A DNA stretch of 64,000 nucleotides. Origin: Paludibacteraceae bacterium (GTDB lineage Bacteria > Bacteroidota > Bacteroidia > Bacteroidales > Paludibacteraceae). The position numbers and the translations under genes are program-made. The notes beneath the pieces were generated by a model. The model worked only from the letters and a program-made list of their open reading frames with translations. It ran no database searches and had not been told where the DNA came from. The first letter of the stretch is position 1, and each line of letters starts with the position of its first letter. Positions 25,512 to 36,754 of this stretch are shown here, piece after piece. The stretch is taken from the NCBI GenBank assembly GCA_017559385.1, contig JAFYSK010000038.1, forward strand, positions 1-64,000. The letters run 5' to 3'.

Positions 25512-25934
25512 CTAATTCTCTTTGTTCTTGTAGAATGGCAGCAATATAAAGTAGTTGATTATTCCTGCCAATGCTATGGCTAGTATACCCGCCCATCGTT
25601 CCGACATATGTAGCCATATCAGTGTATTCAGAATCACTAACTGAATTACAAAGTTGATACCTCTTCCCAACAGGAAGCCAGTTGCGTTTTTCCAACTAGG
25701 TTGTACACCAAAGGTATAGAAACTAGTCAGAAAATAGTTGCAAATCATTTCAACAACGAAGCCTATGGCAAAGGCGACAGATGTCAAAATTGCTACCTCT
25801 GGCCATTGCTGCTGAAAAACGCCTAGTAACAAATAATAAATGCCATACTGCACGCCCGTTCCGAATGCTCCTACGAGCACGAAACGGGCTGCAGAACGGT
25901 ATTTATCTGGCAATAGGCCTGTTAGGGTTTTCAT
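25512..25934 (-). CDS. GtrA-family membrane protein
   Basis: 140-residue protein with four predicted transmembrane helices and the GtrA opening RFVLVGAFGTGVQYGIYYLLL. GtrA proteins are thought to flip lipid-linked sugars or assist cell-surface glycan assembly. The gene sits between alaS and guaD, away from the glycan clusters. Function assigned by family only. Confidence 0.88.
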   Translation of the reverse strand: MKTLTGLLPDKYRSAARFVLVGAFGTGVQYGIYYLLLGVFQQQWPEVAILTSVAFAIGFVVEMICNYFLTSFYTFGVQPSWKNATGFLLGRGINFVIQLVILNTLIWLHMSERWAGILAIALAGIINYFILLPFYKNKEN

Positions 25935-25940
25935 TGATTT

Positions 25941-25973
25941 CTAGTGTGCTAGTTGTACTAGTGCTACTAGTTG
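25941..25973. repeat. CTAGT-family repeat after alaS
   Basis: CTAGTGTG, CTAGTTGTA, CTAGTGCTA, CTAGTTGG: CTAGT words every 9 bp in the gap between alaS and gtrA. The same words occur at 30.35, 39.66 and 42.85 kb. Confidence 0.8.
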
Positions 25974-25974
25974 G

Positions 25975-28569
25975 TTAGCAAAGCGCTGCTAGCATCTCCT
26001 CCATAGCAGCAGCTAGGCCTTCTGCATTGCGGCCACCAGCGGTAGCCATCCATGCCTGACCTCCACCACCACCTTGGATGTTCTTGGCAGCAGACTTGAT
26101 GATCTGTCCTGCGTTTTTGCCTGCATCTACTAGGGCTTGTGACAATACTACACTGATCATCGGTTTGCCCTCTTGTTGAGTAGCACCCACCAGTGCATAC
26201 TTGCCTTGAGGGAATTTTGTTTTGAGGATGGCAGGTACTTGACGTAGCACATTATGGTCAGCTTCGCCTTCTAAACGGATCAAGTTGATACCATTATACT
26301 CTACAGCTTTAGCAACTAGTTCGTCGCAATAACGAGCAATCTTCTCAGCCATAAAGCCTTCTATTTGCTTTTTGAGATCAGCATTCTCTTCAATTGCTTT
26401 GCGGATAGCACCTGCTAGGTCTGGAGCGTTATTGAACATTCCGCGCAGGCTATTCAATGTATCCACTTGCTTGTAGTATAGTTCATCTGCTTTCTCAGCG
26501 GTTACTGCCTCTATACGACGAATACCGGCAGCTACGCTGGTCTCCATCACGATACGAAGTGCACCAATCTTACCTGTAGAAGCCACGTGGCAACCACCAC
26601 AAAGCTCTACGGATGGACCAAACTTGATCACACGCACATCATCGCCGTATTTTTCGCCAAATAGTGCCATTGCTCCCATTGCTTTTGCTTTCTCAATTGG
26701 AGTATGACGGCTCTCTTCGAGTGCCAAGTCTTGACGGATAATCTTGTTGGCCAAGATCTCTGCTTCGCGCAATTGTTCTGGCGTTACTTTTTGGAAGTGA
26801 GAGAAGTCAAAGCGCAAGCTTTCTGCGGTTACATAACTACCCTTTTGCTCCACATGCTCGCCCAATACTTGGCGCAATGCATAATGGATAATATGGGTAG
26901 CCGAGTGGTTGCAGGCGATTGCTTGACGGCGGTCTGTATCTACGGTTGCTACCAATACGCCGTCAATGCCCTCTGGCAACTCTGCACAGAGGTGTACAGG
27001 CAGGTTATTCTCCTTCTTGGTATCCAGTACACGCACATTACCAAGTGTACCGGTGTCACCAATCTCACCACCCATTTCAGCATAGAATGGAGTCTTGGTC
27101 AGTACCACTTGATAGAAGTCTTTACCCTTTTGGTTTACCTTGCGATAACGCAACACTTGGGTCTCGCAGTTGAGAATATCATATCCTACAAACTCGGTAT
27201 CGCCTTCGCTGAGTTCTACCCAGTCGCCTAATTCTTGTTTGTTGGCTTGACGGCCCATCTCCTTTTGGCGCTCGAGTGCCTTGTTGTACTCTTCCTCGTT
27301 GGTAGTGAAACCGTTCTCGCTGAGAATCAACTGAGTAAGGTCGAGAGGGAAACCGTAGGTATCTTTCAATGTGAACACATCTACACCAGAGATCTCTTTG
27401 CCTTTAGCTTCTTTCATCAGTTTATCAAGCAAGCTGATACCTTTGTCCAGGGTACGGAGGAAACCATCCTCTTCGCTCTTGATCACAGGCGTGATTTGTC
27501 CTTCTTGTTTTACTAGTTCTGGATAAGCCTCGCCCATGTCTGCTATGAGTTGTGGTACTAGCTTATACATGAATGCCTCGCGTTGACCTAGGAAGGTGTA
27601 ACCATAGCGTACAGCACGACGCAAGATACGGCGGATCACGTATCCAGCCTTCTCGTTGCTAGGCAATTGTCCATCAGCAATGGCAAAAGCGATCGTACGG
27701 ATATGATCGGCAATCACGCGCATAGCCACATCCACTTTCTCCTCTTTGCCATACTCTACTCCGCAGATCTCGCCAATCTTTTTGAGCATTGGTTGGAACA
27801 CGTCGGTGTCGTAGTTAGATTGTTTGCCTTGCATGGTGCGCACCAGACGCTCAAAGCCCATACCTGTGTCAATTACATTATATGGTAGGCTATCGAGTGA
27901 GCCATCTGCTTTGCGGTTGTATTGCATGAACACAAGGTTCCATATTTCAATCACTTGTGGGTGATCCTTGTTTACGAGTTCGCGACCAGACACGGCAGCT
28001 TTCTCCTCCTCGCTACGGCTGTCCACATGGATCTCAGAGCAAGGTCCGCAAGGACCTGTATCGCCCATCTCCCAGAAGTTGTCGTGTTTGTTTCCGTCAA
28101 GGATATGGTCTGCTGGCAAGTGCTTTGCCCAGATAGATGCAGCCTCATTATCACGCTCAATGCCCTCTTCTGGTGAACCTTCGAACACAGTCACATAGAG
28201 GTTCTTTGGGTCTAGTTTGAGTACATCCACAAGGTACTCCCATGCCATGTCGATGGCTCCTTGTTTGAAGTAGTCACCAAACGACCAGTTACCGAGCATC
28301 TCAAACATGGTGTGGTGGTAGGTGTCGTGTCCTACCTCTTCTAGATCGTTGTGCTTACCGCTTACGCGCAAACACTTCTGCGAGTCAGCTACGCGAGGGT
28401 ATTGAATAGGATCGTTGCCGAGGATGATACCCTTCCAAGGGTTCATACCTGCATTGGTAAACATCAGTGTTGGGTCGTCTTTGATGACCATAGGTGCTGA
28501 AGGTACAATCTTGTGTCCCTTCTTCTCAAAATAATCCAAAAAGGATTGTCTAATTTCTTGACTTGTCAT
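25975..28569 (-). CDS. alaS: Alanyl-tRNA synthetase
   Basis: Class II synthetase of 864 residues. Catalytic domain ([33 protein letters not shown]), editing domain with zinc-binding [11 protein letters not shown] and CGGCH, and C-terminal DHHA1 domain ending [16 protein letters not shown]. Normal length. The gap to pdxA is 1 bp, so the two are co-transcribed. Confidence 0.98.
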   Translation of the reverse strand: MTSQEIRQSFLDYFEKKGHKIVPSAPMVIKDDPTLMFTNAGMNPWKGIILGNDPIQYPRVADSQKCLRVSGKHNDLEEVGHDTYHHTMFEMLGNWSFGDYFKQGAIDMAWEYLVDVLKLDPKNLYVTVFEGSPEEGIERDNEAASIWAKHLPADHILDGNKHDNFWEMGDTGPCGPCSEIHVDSRSEEEKAAVSGRELVNKDHPQVIEIWNLVFMQYNRKADGSLDSLPYNVIDTGMGFERLVRTMQGKQSNYDTDVFQPMLKKIGEICGVEYGKEEKVDVAMRVIADHIRTIAFAIADGQLPSNEKAGYVIRRILRRAVRYGYTFLGQREAFMYKLVPQLIADMGEAYPELVKQEGQITPVIKSEEDGFLRTLDKGISLLDKLMKEAKGKEISGVDVFTLKDTYGFPLDLTQLILSENGFTTNEEEYNKALERQKEMGRQANKQELGDWVELSEGDTEFVGYDILNCETQVLRYRKVNQKGKDFYQVVLTKTPFYAEMGGEIGDTGTLGNVRVLDTKKENNLPVHLCAELPEGIDGVLVATVDTDRRQAIACNHSATHIIHYALRQVLGEHVEQKGSYVTAESLRFDFSHFQKVTPEQLREAEILANKIIRQDLALEESRHTPIEKAKAMGAMALFGEKYGDDVRVIKFGPSVELCGGCHVASTGKIGALRIVMETSVAAGIRRIEAVTAEKADELYYKQVDTLNSLRGMFNNAPDLAGAIRKAIEENADLKKQIEGFMAEKIARYCDELVAKAVEYNGINLIRLEGEADHNVLRQVPAILKTKFPQGKYALVGATQQEGKPMISVVLSQALVDAGKNAGQIIKSAAKNIQGGGGGQAWMATAGGRNAEGLAAAMEEMLAALC

Positions 28570-28570
28570 A

Positions 28571-29656
28571 TTAATCTTGTGGTATAAATTTCTCTACTTT
28601 GTATTCTTTCTTCACTTCTTTCACCTCAACTACCAGTTGGTTAGCTAGCAGTTTCTCGTTGTCTGATCGAACCTTCAGAATGTCTATTGCGGTGTAGATA
28701 GCATGCGCCATACTTTGTGCATCAGCCTCATTCTTGCCGGCTATACCATAGGCGGTACCATGGTCTGGTGAGGTGCGGATGATAGGTAGCCCTGCTGTGT
28801 AGTTCACGCCACTCATATCCAGCGCCTTGAATGGTGCCAATCCTTGGTCGTGGTACATGGCTAGTACAGCATCAAAATGGTTGTATTGTCCAGCTCCAAA
28901 AAAGCCATCGGCTGAGTATGGCCCAAAAGCCCATATGCCTTGCTCTTGTGCTTTTGCTATAGCAGGACGAATAATATGTGTTTCCTCTTCACCTATCAGC
29001 CCATTGTCGCCTGCGTGTGGATTGAGTGCCAACACGGCGATACGTGGCTTGCGGCAAGAGAAGTCTTTCTTAAGGGTCTCGTTCAATACCTCTAGTTTGC
29101 TCTGGATGCGTTCTTCTGTAATGTTCTCCGCTACTTTAGCGATAGGTGTGTGGTTGCACACCAGCGCTACGCGCATACGATCGCTGAGCATCATCATCAA
29201 GCTGTCCTTGCCTTGGCCAAACAGTTTTGTTAGGTATTCGGTATGTCCTGAGTATTGGAATTTATCCGATTGGATATTATCCTTGTTGATAGGTGCAGTC
29301 ACAATGGCGTGTACCACTCCCTGCTTTAGGTCTTGGCATGCGCGTTGTAAGCTCTTGAAGGAGGCTTGTCCTGCTTCTGCAGTAGACACACCTAGTTGTA
29401 CTGGGGTATCATCGTTGTAGCATGTGATGAGGTTCAATCGTCCATCTTTGGCTTGCTTAGCATCATTGATGATATTCCATTGGATGTTATGGTATTGTTC
29501 GTCCATGGTTTGTATATGTTGTTTCGCCACTTTGGCGTTGCCATATACGATAGGGCGACAAATCTCACAGATATGTGCATCGGCGATGCATTTCACGATA
29601 ATCTCGTATCCTACGCCGTTGATATCTCCTGCTGTTATTGCTATTGTTGGTTTCAT
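28571..29656 (-). CDS. pdxA: 4-hydroxythreonine-4-phosphate dehydrogenase
   Basis: Pyridoxal phosphate biosynthesis enzyme, 361 residues. N-terminal [14 protein letters not shown], metal ligands in [19 protein letters not shown] and [11 protein letters not shown]. Tail of about 20 extra charged residues ([17 protein letters not shown]). It is directly followed by alaS. Confidence 0.95.
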   Translation of the reverse strand: MKPTIAITAGDINGVGYEIIVKCIADAHICEICRPIVYGNAKVAKQHIQTMDEQYHNIQWNIINDAKQAKDGRLNLITCYNDDTPVQLGVSTAEAGQASFKSLQRACQDLKQGVVHAIVTAPINKDNIQSDKFQYSGHTEYLTKLFGQGKDSLMMMLSDRMRVALVCNHTPIAKVAENITEERIQSKLEVLNETLKKDFSCRKPRIAVLALNPHAGDNGLIGEEETHIIRPAIAKAQEQGIWAFGPYSADGFFGAGQYNHFDAVLAMYHDQGLAPFKALDMSGVNYTAGLPIIRTSPDHGTAYGIAGKNEADAQSMAHAIYTAIDILKVRSDNEKLLANQLVVEVKEVKKEYKVEKFIPQD

Positions 29657-29668
29657 ATGCCTTCTCTC

Positions 29669-29712
29669 TAAACTTTAAACACTAAACACTAAACTCTAAA
29701 CACTAAACCCTA
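29669..29712. repeat. 7-bp tandem repeat TAAACAC-type
   Basis: TAAACTT TAAACAC TAAACAC TAAACTC TAAACAC TAAACCC, ending in the stop codon (29710-29712) of the nitroreductase gene. A degenerate telomere-like simple repeat. Confidence 0.9.
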
Positions 29713-30219
29713 ATCAATCTGTGTCACTTTATCGTATTGCAGTTTTTCGAAGTCAAAAGGCTTTCTATCTTCGTTCTTGTAGCCTAAGGACATTACGCAT
29801 AGTACAGTAAAGTTCTCTGGCAGGTTGGTTAGTTTACGCACCAAGTCCTCTGCACCTTCTCTTTGGTACACATGACACCAGCATGCGCCCAAACCTTGGT
29901 CAGCCGCTGCTAGCCAGATGTTTTGCGCAGCAATAGCTGCATCGCATTGCCATGTATCAATGACGCTGGTGTCCGCTGCCACTACGATACCGGCCATAGC
30001 CGTGTCAAACATACCACTACCATAGGTACGACAATGAGCCAATTGACGTAATTTCTCCTCATTCTTGATCACCACAAAGTGCCATGGGTTCATACGCTTG
30101 CCCGCTGGCGACATCAGTGCACAGCGAATGATATAGTCCAATTTCTCTTGTTCTATAGCTTGATTCGTGTATTTTCTATACGAGCGCCTTAATTGGCATA
30201 ATGATTGAAAATCTTGCAT
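29710..30219 (-). CDS. Nitroreductase family protein
   Basis: FMN-dependent NAD(P)H oxidoreductase of 169 residues. Family features: RRSYRKYTNQAI (phosphate-binding Arg), MSPAGKRMNPWHFVVI, and the C-terminal GLGACWCHVYQRE block. Substrate unknown. It has its own promoter and a repeat directly after its stop codon. Confidence 0.9.
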   Translation of the reverse strand: MQDFQSLCQLRRSYRKYTNQAIEQEKLDYIIRCALMSPAGKRMNPWHFVVIKNEEKLRQLAHCRTYGSGMFDTAMAGIVVAADTSVIDTWQCDAAIAAQNIWLAAADQGLGACWCHVYQREGAEDLVRKLTNLPENFTVLCVMSLGYKNEDRKPFDFEKLQYDKVTQID

Positions 30220-30268
30220 ATCAGTCTAGTTATTAATACATTAATAAGATTGCCACAAAATTAGCGCA

Positions 30269-30300
30269 CAAAGGTACTAAAAAAATACCATATACACAAG
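30269..30300 (-). promoter_or_regulatory. Promoter of the nitroreductase gene
   Basis: Minus-strand CTTG (30297-30300), 20 bp, TACCTTTG (30269-30276). Confidence 0.75.
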
Positions 30301-30301
30301 C

Positions 30302-30339
30302 AAAATCGCAGAAACCTTACTTATTTCTGCGATTTTATT
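30302..30339. terminator. Bidirectional terminator after fabD
   Basis: AAAATCGCAGAAA (30302-30314) pairs perfectly with TTTCTGCGATTTT (30324-30336), with a 9-nt loop and T/A runs on both sides. Confidence 0.88.
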
Positions 30340-30345
30340 GCTTTC

Positions 30346-30388
30346 TAGCGGAACTAGTTACACTAGTTAGGTTAGTTCAACTAGTTTT
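30346..30388. repeat. CTAGT-family repeat after fabD
   Basis: CTAGCGGAA, CTAGTTACA, CTAGTTAGGTTAGTTCAA, CTAGTTTT: CTAGTT words with 9-bp spacing between the fabD stop codon and the terminator. Confidence 0.75.
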
Positions 30389-30403
30389 ATTCTCATGGGA
30401 AAA

Positions 30404-31270
30404 CTATCCTACTATTACCTCTGGATTTATCTTTTTGATCAGACCTTTCAGCACATCGCCTGGACCAAACTCGTAGAATTCTCCTGCTCCATCGGCCACC
30501 ATCTGTTGAACGCTTTGTGTCCAGCATACTGGACAGGTCAACTGCTGCAATAGTTGGCGTTGGATGATATCCTTATCGGTCTCTGCTTTTGCGCTTACGT
30601 TTTGATATACAGGGCATTGTGGTGCATAAAAGTTGGTTGCTAATATAGCTTTCTCTAGGCGTTCGGCGGCTGGTTGCATCAATGGCGAGTGAAAGGCTCC
30701 ACCTACAGGCAACTTCAAAGCACGCTTGGCTCCACCTTCTTTCAAGGCTTTGCAGGCAAGGTCAACTCCTGTCAATGAACCAGAGATAACAACCTGTCCA
30801 GGGCAATTATAGTTAGCGGCTACTACCACATCGTTTATCGTATTGCATATCTCTGCCACTTGCTCGTCTGCCATTCCTAGCACGGCCGCCATGGTGCCTG
30901 GTTGCATTTCGCAGGCCTCTTGCATGGCAAGAGCACGTTCGCTGACTAGCATTAATGCTTCTTCCCATGCTAGTACACCGGCAGCTACTAGGGCCGAGAA
31001 CTCGCCCAAACTATGTCCTGCTACCATGTCAGGCTTATAGGTGGTCATGAGTTGTGCCGAGATTACCGAATGTAGGAAGATTGCTGGTTGGGTTACACGC
31101 GTCTGTTTGAGATCTTCATCCGAACCATCAAACATGATATTCGTGATGCTAAACCCCAATATCTCATTGGCTTTTTGCATCATCTTGCGCGCATCCGAAT
31201 AGTGGTCGTATAGGTCTTTGCCCATACCTGAATATTGCGCTCCTTGTCCAGGAAAAACAAATGCTTTCAT
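30404..31270 (-). CDS. fabD: Malonyl-CoA:ACP transacylase
   Basis: Fatty-acid synthesis enzyme of 288 residues. FPGQGAQYSGMGKDL, nucleophile motif GHSLGE (Ser ~90), catalytic His in GGAFHSPLM. Own promoter 20 bp upstream of the start codon; no other fab gene nearby. Confidence 0.97.
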   Translation of the reverse strand: MKAFVFPGQGAQYSGMGKDLYDHYSDARKMMQKANEILGFSITNIMFDGSDEDLKQTRVTQPAIFLHSVISAQLMTTYKPDMVAGHSLGEFSALVAAGVLAWEEALMLVSERALAMQEACEMQPGTMAAVLGMADEQVAEICNTINDVVVAANYNCPGQVVISGSLTGVDLACKALKEGGAKRALKLPVGGAFHSPLMQPAAERLEKAILATNFYAPQCPVYQNVSAKAETDKDIIQRQLLQQLTCPVCWTQSVQQMVADGAGEFYEFGPGDVLKGLIKKINPEVIVG

Positions 31271-31291
31271 CTTATACTTTCAAATTTTCGG

Positions 31292-31323
31292 CAAAGGTAC
31301 TGCTTTTTTCTTGGTTGTGCAAA
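31292..31323 (-). promoter_or_regulatory. Promoter of fabD
   Basis: Minus-strand TTTG (31320-31323), 20 bp, TACCTTTG (31292-31299). Confidence 0.85.
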
Positions 31324-31328
31324 TATTT

Positions 31329-32621
31329 TTATTTTAGTCTCAAAAAACCTATGCCAAATCGTTTCACTGCAGCTCGCTCCAGTTCTTCTCTTACCGATGG
31401 ATCGGCTATGCTAATCAAAGCTTTAGCACGCTCGGCTAGAGGTAAGTTGCGCAGATATACGATACCATGCTCTGTGGCAATATACTGAGCTTGGAAGCGA
31501 GTAGTCACCACACCTGCTCCAGGCGCTAAATTAGCCACTATCTTACTCTGTCCTTTGCTGGTCATACTAGGAAGAGCAATGAAGCATTTACCACCTTCAG
31601 AAAGTGCAGCACCATACATAAAATCGTGTTGGCCACCTACGCCAGAGATGATGGTCTCGCCTATGGAGTCAGCACAAATCTGACCAGTAAGATCCACCTC
31701 AATAGCAGAGTTAATTGCCATCGCTTTGGGGTTCTGGCGGATGTTTTGTGGGTCATTGGTGAAGGCAACATCGCGAATAACAAAATCTGGATTATTATCC
31801 ATATATTCGTATAGATGCTTCGAGCCAAGTACCAGACTACCAAGCGATTTGCCAGGATAAATCTTCTTAAGCGAGTTGTCTATGATACCTTTTTGTATGA
31901 GTGGTAGCACGCCATCGGTGATAGCCTCGGTATGTAGTCCTAGGTGCTGGTGATTGCCCAGTGCATTTATAACCGCGTTAGGAATACCTCCTACTCCAAT
32001 CTGCAAAGTAGCACCATCAGGAATCTCATTGGCAATAAAATTACCAATGCGTGTCTCCACTTCTGTTGGAACTGGCGTTGGCACCTCTTGTAGAGGTTCA
32101 TCGCCACGACACATAGCTGCAATCTGGCTGACATGAATAACTGGATCACCAAAAGTGCGTGGCATATACTTATTCACCTGTGCAATAACGGTCTTTGCGC
32201 ATTCAGCACCCGAGAAAGCAATATCGGCGCTTATACCATAGGAGCAATATCCATTTTCATCGGGTTCGCTGACATTCAAAAAGGCTACATCCACAGGCAC
32301 TTGTCCACTGCGAAACAGAAATGGAACTTCGCCTAGGAAACATGGGATAGTGTCCGCTACACCCTCTTTCATGGCGCGTCGTAGGTTGTTTGGCACAAAG
32401 ATATTGAGTGCACGGAAGGAGTCCATCAATTCGCGTTTAGCATATGGTGCTTCCTCTGGGTGCACACCAAAACCAGATATCACCTTCACATCGCGCAGTT
32501 CACTGGCGCGTTCGGTCAGTGCACGCAGCAGCACCATAGGTATGGAGGTAGAACCTTGTACGACGATCGTGTCGCCTGATTTCACGAGGCCTACTGCCTC
32601 TATTGGAGATACATATTTCAT
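31329..32621 (-). CDS. Acyl-CoA:acetate/4-hydroxybutyrate CoA-transferase family
   Basis: Class I CoA-transferase/acetyl-CoA hydrolase family, 430 residues. N-terminal block VKSGDTIVVQGSTSIP, the catalytic Glu E232 in LHTEAITDG, glycine-rich IGVGGIPNAV and ISGVGGQHDFMYGAALS near the C-terminus. Downstream by 10 bp of an aminotransferase gene and in the same direction as iorAB. Context suggests it moves CoA from an acyl-CoA made by 2-oxoacid oxidation to acetate or succinate, conserving energy. Exact acyl group uncertain. Confidence 0.9.
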   Translation of the reverse strand: MKYVSPIEAVGLVKSGDTIVVQGSTSIPMVLLRALTERASELRDVKVISGFGVHPEEAPYAKRELMDSFRALNIFVPNNLRRAMKEGVADTIPCFLGEVPFLFRSGQVPVDVAFLNVSEPDENGYCSYGISADIAFSGAECAKTVIAQVNKYMPRTFGDPVIHVSQIAAMCRGDEPLQEVPTPVPTEVETRIGNFIANEIPDGATLQIGVGGIPNAVINALGNHQHLGLHTEAITDGVLPLIQKGIIDNSLKKIYPGKSLGSLVLGSKHLYEYMDNNPDFVIRDVAFTNDPQNIRQNPKAMAINSAIEVDLTGQICADSIGETIISGVGGQHDFMYGAALSEGGKCFIALPSMTSKGQSKIVANLAPGAGVVTTRFQAQYIATEHGIVYLRNLPLAERAKALISIADPSVREELERAAVKRFGIGFLRLK

Positions 32622-32630
32622 ATATTTAAT

Positions 32631-33962
32631 TTACTTGTCGTAATAATCTCTATTGAATAATGCTAAACGCCTATCTAATTCTGCTAGTTGGTCGTCTTTG
32701 ATACACGATACGCATGCACGCATTCCTTCGCGTTTGGCACCAGTACTAGCCAATGATATTGCGGATATACCATAGTAAATCAGTTTATTAACCATCTTCT
32801 CGCCTGTCCAATCCTTGTAGCCAAAGGTAAAGAAGAAACCATCGCCAACCTCCTCATCATCTGCATCCTTATCGTATGCGATATGGAACCCATTGCGAAG
32901 CATGATCTCCTTGACTAGTTTAGCTCTTCGCGCATACTCACGCGTGGTGGTAACAAAATCTATTTTTCCTTGACAAGCAGCCTTGAACATGGCAGCCATG
33001 GCAAACTGCACACTATGCGTCACACCTGATGAGAGGCTGTAGAGCACATTATAGATGAAGTTGCGTATGAACTCGCCATCATTTTGATAGCGCTCAGCTA
33101 GTGTAGCAAAACGGCGATGTGCCAAGTATGGGTTGATAGCTATGATAGCGGCACGCTGACCTGCATACGAGAACATCTTGGAACAAGAGATCATATGCAA
33201 GCAATTGTTGGTATATTTACCCACCGTAGGCTGATAAGGTGGCTCGTAGGGCACTCCTCGTTCGCTATCGCGGAAGTCCATGTTCAGGTATGCTAAGTCT
33301 TCAATCACCAGCACATTATACAACGATGCTAGACGACCTATAATCTCCAATTCACGCTCTGTAAGGCACATCCATGATGGGTTGTTTGGATTGGAGAAGA
33401 GCATAGCTGCTATCCTACCCGACTTGAAGTGACGCTCCAATTCCTCGGCCAAGGCTTCACCACGAAAATCTGCCACATCAAACGCATCCACCCGCACACC
33501 TATGACCTTGCATTGTTGTTTCTGTACAGGAAAACATGGGTCGAGGAAGAGGATGGTATCGCGCTCTTTGTCCAATTGCGAAACTAGCATATTAATGGCA
33601 AACGCCGCTTGCATACTGCCCACAGTAGGTACAATGCAATCGGTAGGGATATCTAGGTTCATGAATGCACGCACAAACTCACTTCCCCAGTGCTTCACTT
33701 CGGTGATACCTGTGATGAGTGGATACTTAGATCCATAACCAGCTTTGAGAGCCTTGTGCTCAGCTGCAATACCTATCTGCTCAGCTGGTAAGCCTGGTTC
33801 ACCCAATTCCATATGGATAAACTCTTCACCTGTAGCGCGTTCGATATCCTTGACTACGCCCACGAGTTGGCGAATAGATGATGCGCCGAGTTCTTTGGCA
33901 TTTCGCAGACCAAAATCAATACATGTTTGGTCTACCAGTTGTTTGTTCAATGGAAAGCTCAT
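32631..33962 (-). CDS. PLP-dependent aminotransferase (class I/II)
   Basis: Fold-type I aminotransferase of 443 residues. Motifs: GEPGLPAEQIG, SNPNNPSW (190-197), EDLAYLNMDF and Schiff-base lysine K262 in SCSKMFSYAGQRAA. Position between iorAB and the CoA-transferase suggests it converts aromatic or branched amino acids to the 2-oxoacids used by IorAB. Specificity is inferred from context only. Confidence 0.9.
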   Translation of the reverse strand: MSFPLNKQLVDQTCIDFGLRNAKELGASSIRQLVGVVKDIERATGEEFIHMELGEPGLPAEQIGIAAEHKALKAGYGSKYPLITGITEVKHWGSEFVRAFMNLDIPTDCIVPTVGSMQAAFAINMLVSQLDKERDTILFLDPCFPVQKQQCKVIGVRVDAFDVADFRGEALAEELERHFKSGRIAAMLFSNPNNPSWMCLTERELEIIGRLASLYNVLVIEDLAYLNMDFRDSERGVPYEPPYQPTVGKYTNNCLHMISCSKMFSYAGQRAAIIAINPYLAHRRFATLAERYQNDGEFIRNFIYNVLYSLSSGVTHSVQFAMAAMFKAACQGKIDFVTTTREYARRAKLVKEIMLRNGFHIAYDKDADDEEVGDGFFFTFGYKDWTGEKMVNKLIYYGISAISLASTGAKREGMRACVSCIKDDQLAELDRRLALFNRDYYDK

Positions 33963-33986
33963 GTGTTTCTTTATTTAGTTCGTTTC

Positions 33987-34190
33987 ACTGTAGATCGCTT
34001 CGCTGTAGATCGCTCGCTTTGCTCACTGTAGATCGCTTCGCTGTAGGTCGTTTCGCATTCGCTACACTGTAGTTGCCTAAATATTCTACAGGGCTCCGCC
34101 CGCTCTCCAGCACCTTGGTGCGTCCTCCAGCGTCAGCGTCCTACAGGCACTCCGTGCTGTCCTTCAGATTCTACAGGCCTTTGGCCGATC
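33987..34190. repeat. Mini-palindrome array B
   Basis: Left half: GATC-GC-ttc-GC units joined by CTGTA. Right half: GGGC-tcc-GCCC, GCACC-tt-GGTGC, GCG-tca-GCG, GGCAC-tcc-GTGCT and GGCC-ttt-GGCC, joined by 8-bp linkers such as GCTCTCCA, GTCCTCCA and GTCCTACA. The last unit supplies the stop codon and final residues (AKGL) of iorB. Confidence 0.88.
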
Positions 34191-34755
34191 TATTATATCC
34201 TGCTTCGATAGCGGCAACATTGCTATTGACTATCGCTTCGCCTTTGCGGGCGAAGATGCGGCGAACACCAGCTATGATCTTATCATGGTCAATGCCTAAC
34301 ATTGGAATAGCGGCGCCCAAAAGCACCATATTAGCCGCTTGAGCAGGAGCGCCTGCCTCCTTGGCTAGTGTCTCCACATCCACTAAGACATGATGTTCTA
34401 ACGCTTGTATATGCGAGAGAACGTCCTCTAGCTCTGGGTAATTAGGGATGTTCACAAATGGTTTGGACGAAGTAACAATCCATCCCTCTGGTTTGAGGTA
34501 TGGCAAATAACGAAGCGCCTCCATTGGTTCGAGCGAGATGATAATATCTGCTCCACCCTTAGGAATAAGATCCGAATAGATTGGGTCTGAAGACAAACGT
34601 AGATTAGATTGCACATCGCCTCCACGTTGGCTCATGCCGTGTACTTCGGCTTGCTTGAGATAAAGACCTTCGTTGAGGGCTGCATCGCCTATGACGGTGG
34701 CAATAGAGAGAATACCTTGACCTCCTACGCCAGCTAGTATAATATCGCGTTTCAT
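34171..34755 (-). CDS. iorB: Indolepyruvate:ferredoxin oxidoreductase beta subunit
   Basis: Gamma-type 2-oxoacid:ferredoxin oxidoreductase domain, about 194 residues from MKRDIILAGVGGQGILS. HGMSQRGGDVQSNLR and the SLEPMEALRYLPYL block are family marks. The frame is open to 34794, but the ATG at 34755 gives the usual N-terminus. Partner of iorA directly upstream. The last codons lie inside a palindromic repeat unit. Confidence 0.95.
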   Translation of the reverse strand: MKRDIILAGVGGQGILSIATVIGDAALNEGLYLKQAEVHGMSQRGGDVQSNLRLSSDPIYSDLIPKGGADIIISLEPMEALRYLPYLKPEGWIVTSSKPFVNIPNYPELEDVLSHIQALEHHVLVDVETLAKEAGAPAQAANMVLLGAAIPMLGIDHDKIIAGVRRIFARKGEAIVNSNVAAIEAGYNRSAKGL

Positions 34756-34794
34756 TGATTCTTTGTCATTAAACATTAAACTATAAACTTTCAA

Positions 34795-36417
<1,623 letters not shown>

Positions 36418-36453
36418 GATAATATATCTTTTTAGGTTGTGTTTACTTGCGTG

Positions 36454-36485
36454 CAAAGATACACAAAAAATCGCACATATGCAAA
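36454..36485 (-). promoter_or_regulatory. Promoter of iorAB operon
   Basis: Minus-strand TTTG (36482-36485), 20 bp, TATCTTTG (36454-36461). Confidence 0.85.
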
Positions 36486-36526
36486 TGCACAGTGCGATTT
36501 TTGCTTGTTTATGTTGTATAACATAC

Positions 36527-36750
36527 GGGTAGAGCCCCTTAGATGGAAGATCGGGCTGATGCCCTTGTAGATCACTTCGTTGAAGATCGGGCAGAGCCTT
36601 TGAAGATCGGCACGGAGTGCCTTGAAGTTCTTCGAGTGCAGCGCTAGCAAACGATCTTCGAGCACCATAGGTGCGATCTTCGAGTGAGTTTTAACGAACG
36701 ATCTACAGCAAAGCGCTCTACAGCGTAGCGCTCTACAGCGAAGCGCTCTA
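36527..36750. repeat. Mini-palindrome array A with inverted halves
   Basis: Left half: stems GGGC-tga-GCCC, GGGC-aga-GCCT, GGCAC-gga-GTGCC, each followed by TTGAAGATC or TTGTAGATC. Right half: GCACC-ata-GGTGC joined by the reverse-complement linker GATCTTCGA, then GATCTACAG/GCTCTACAG with GC-aaa-GC, GCG-ta-GCG and GCG-aa-GCG. It lies between iorA and the peptidase gene and ends at the peptidase stop codon. Confidence 0.88.
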
Positions 36751-36754
36751 ACTC

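Noticed and set aside
29669..29712. True telomere or linear-replicon end
   Set aside because: The heptamers are degenerate, only six units long and lie between two ordinary co-oriented genes.
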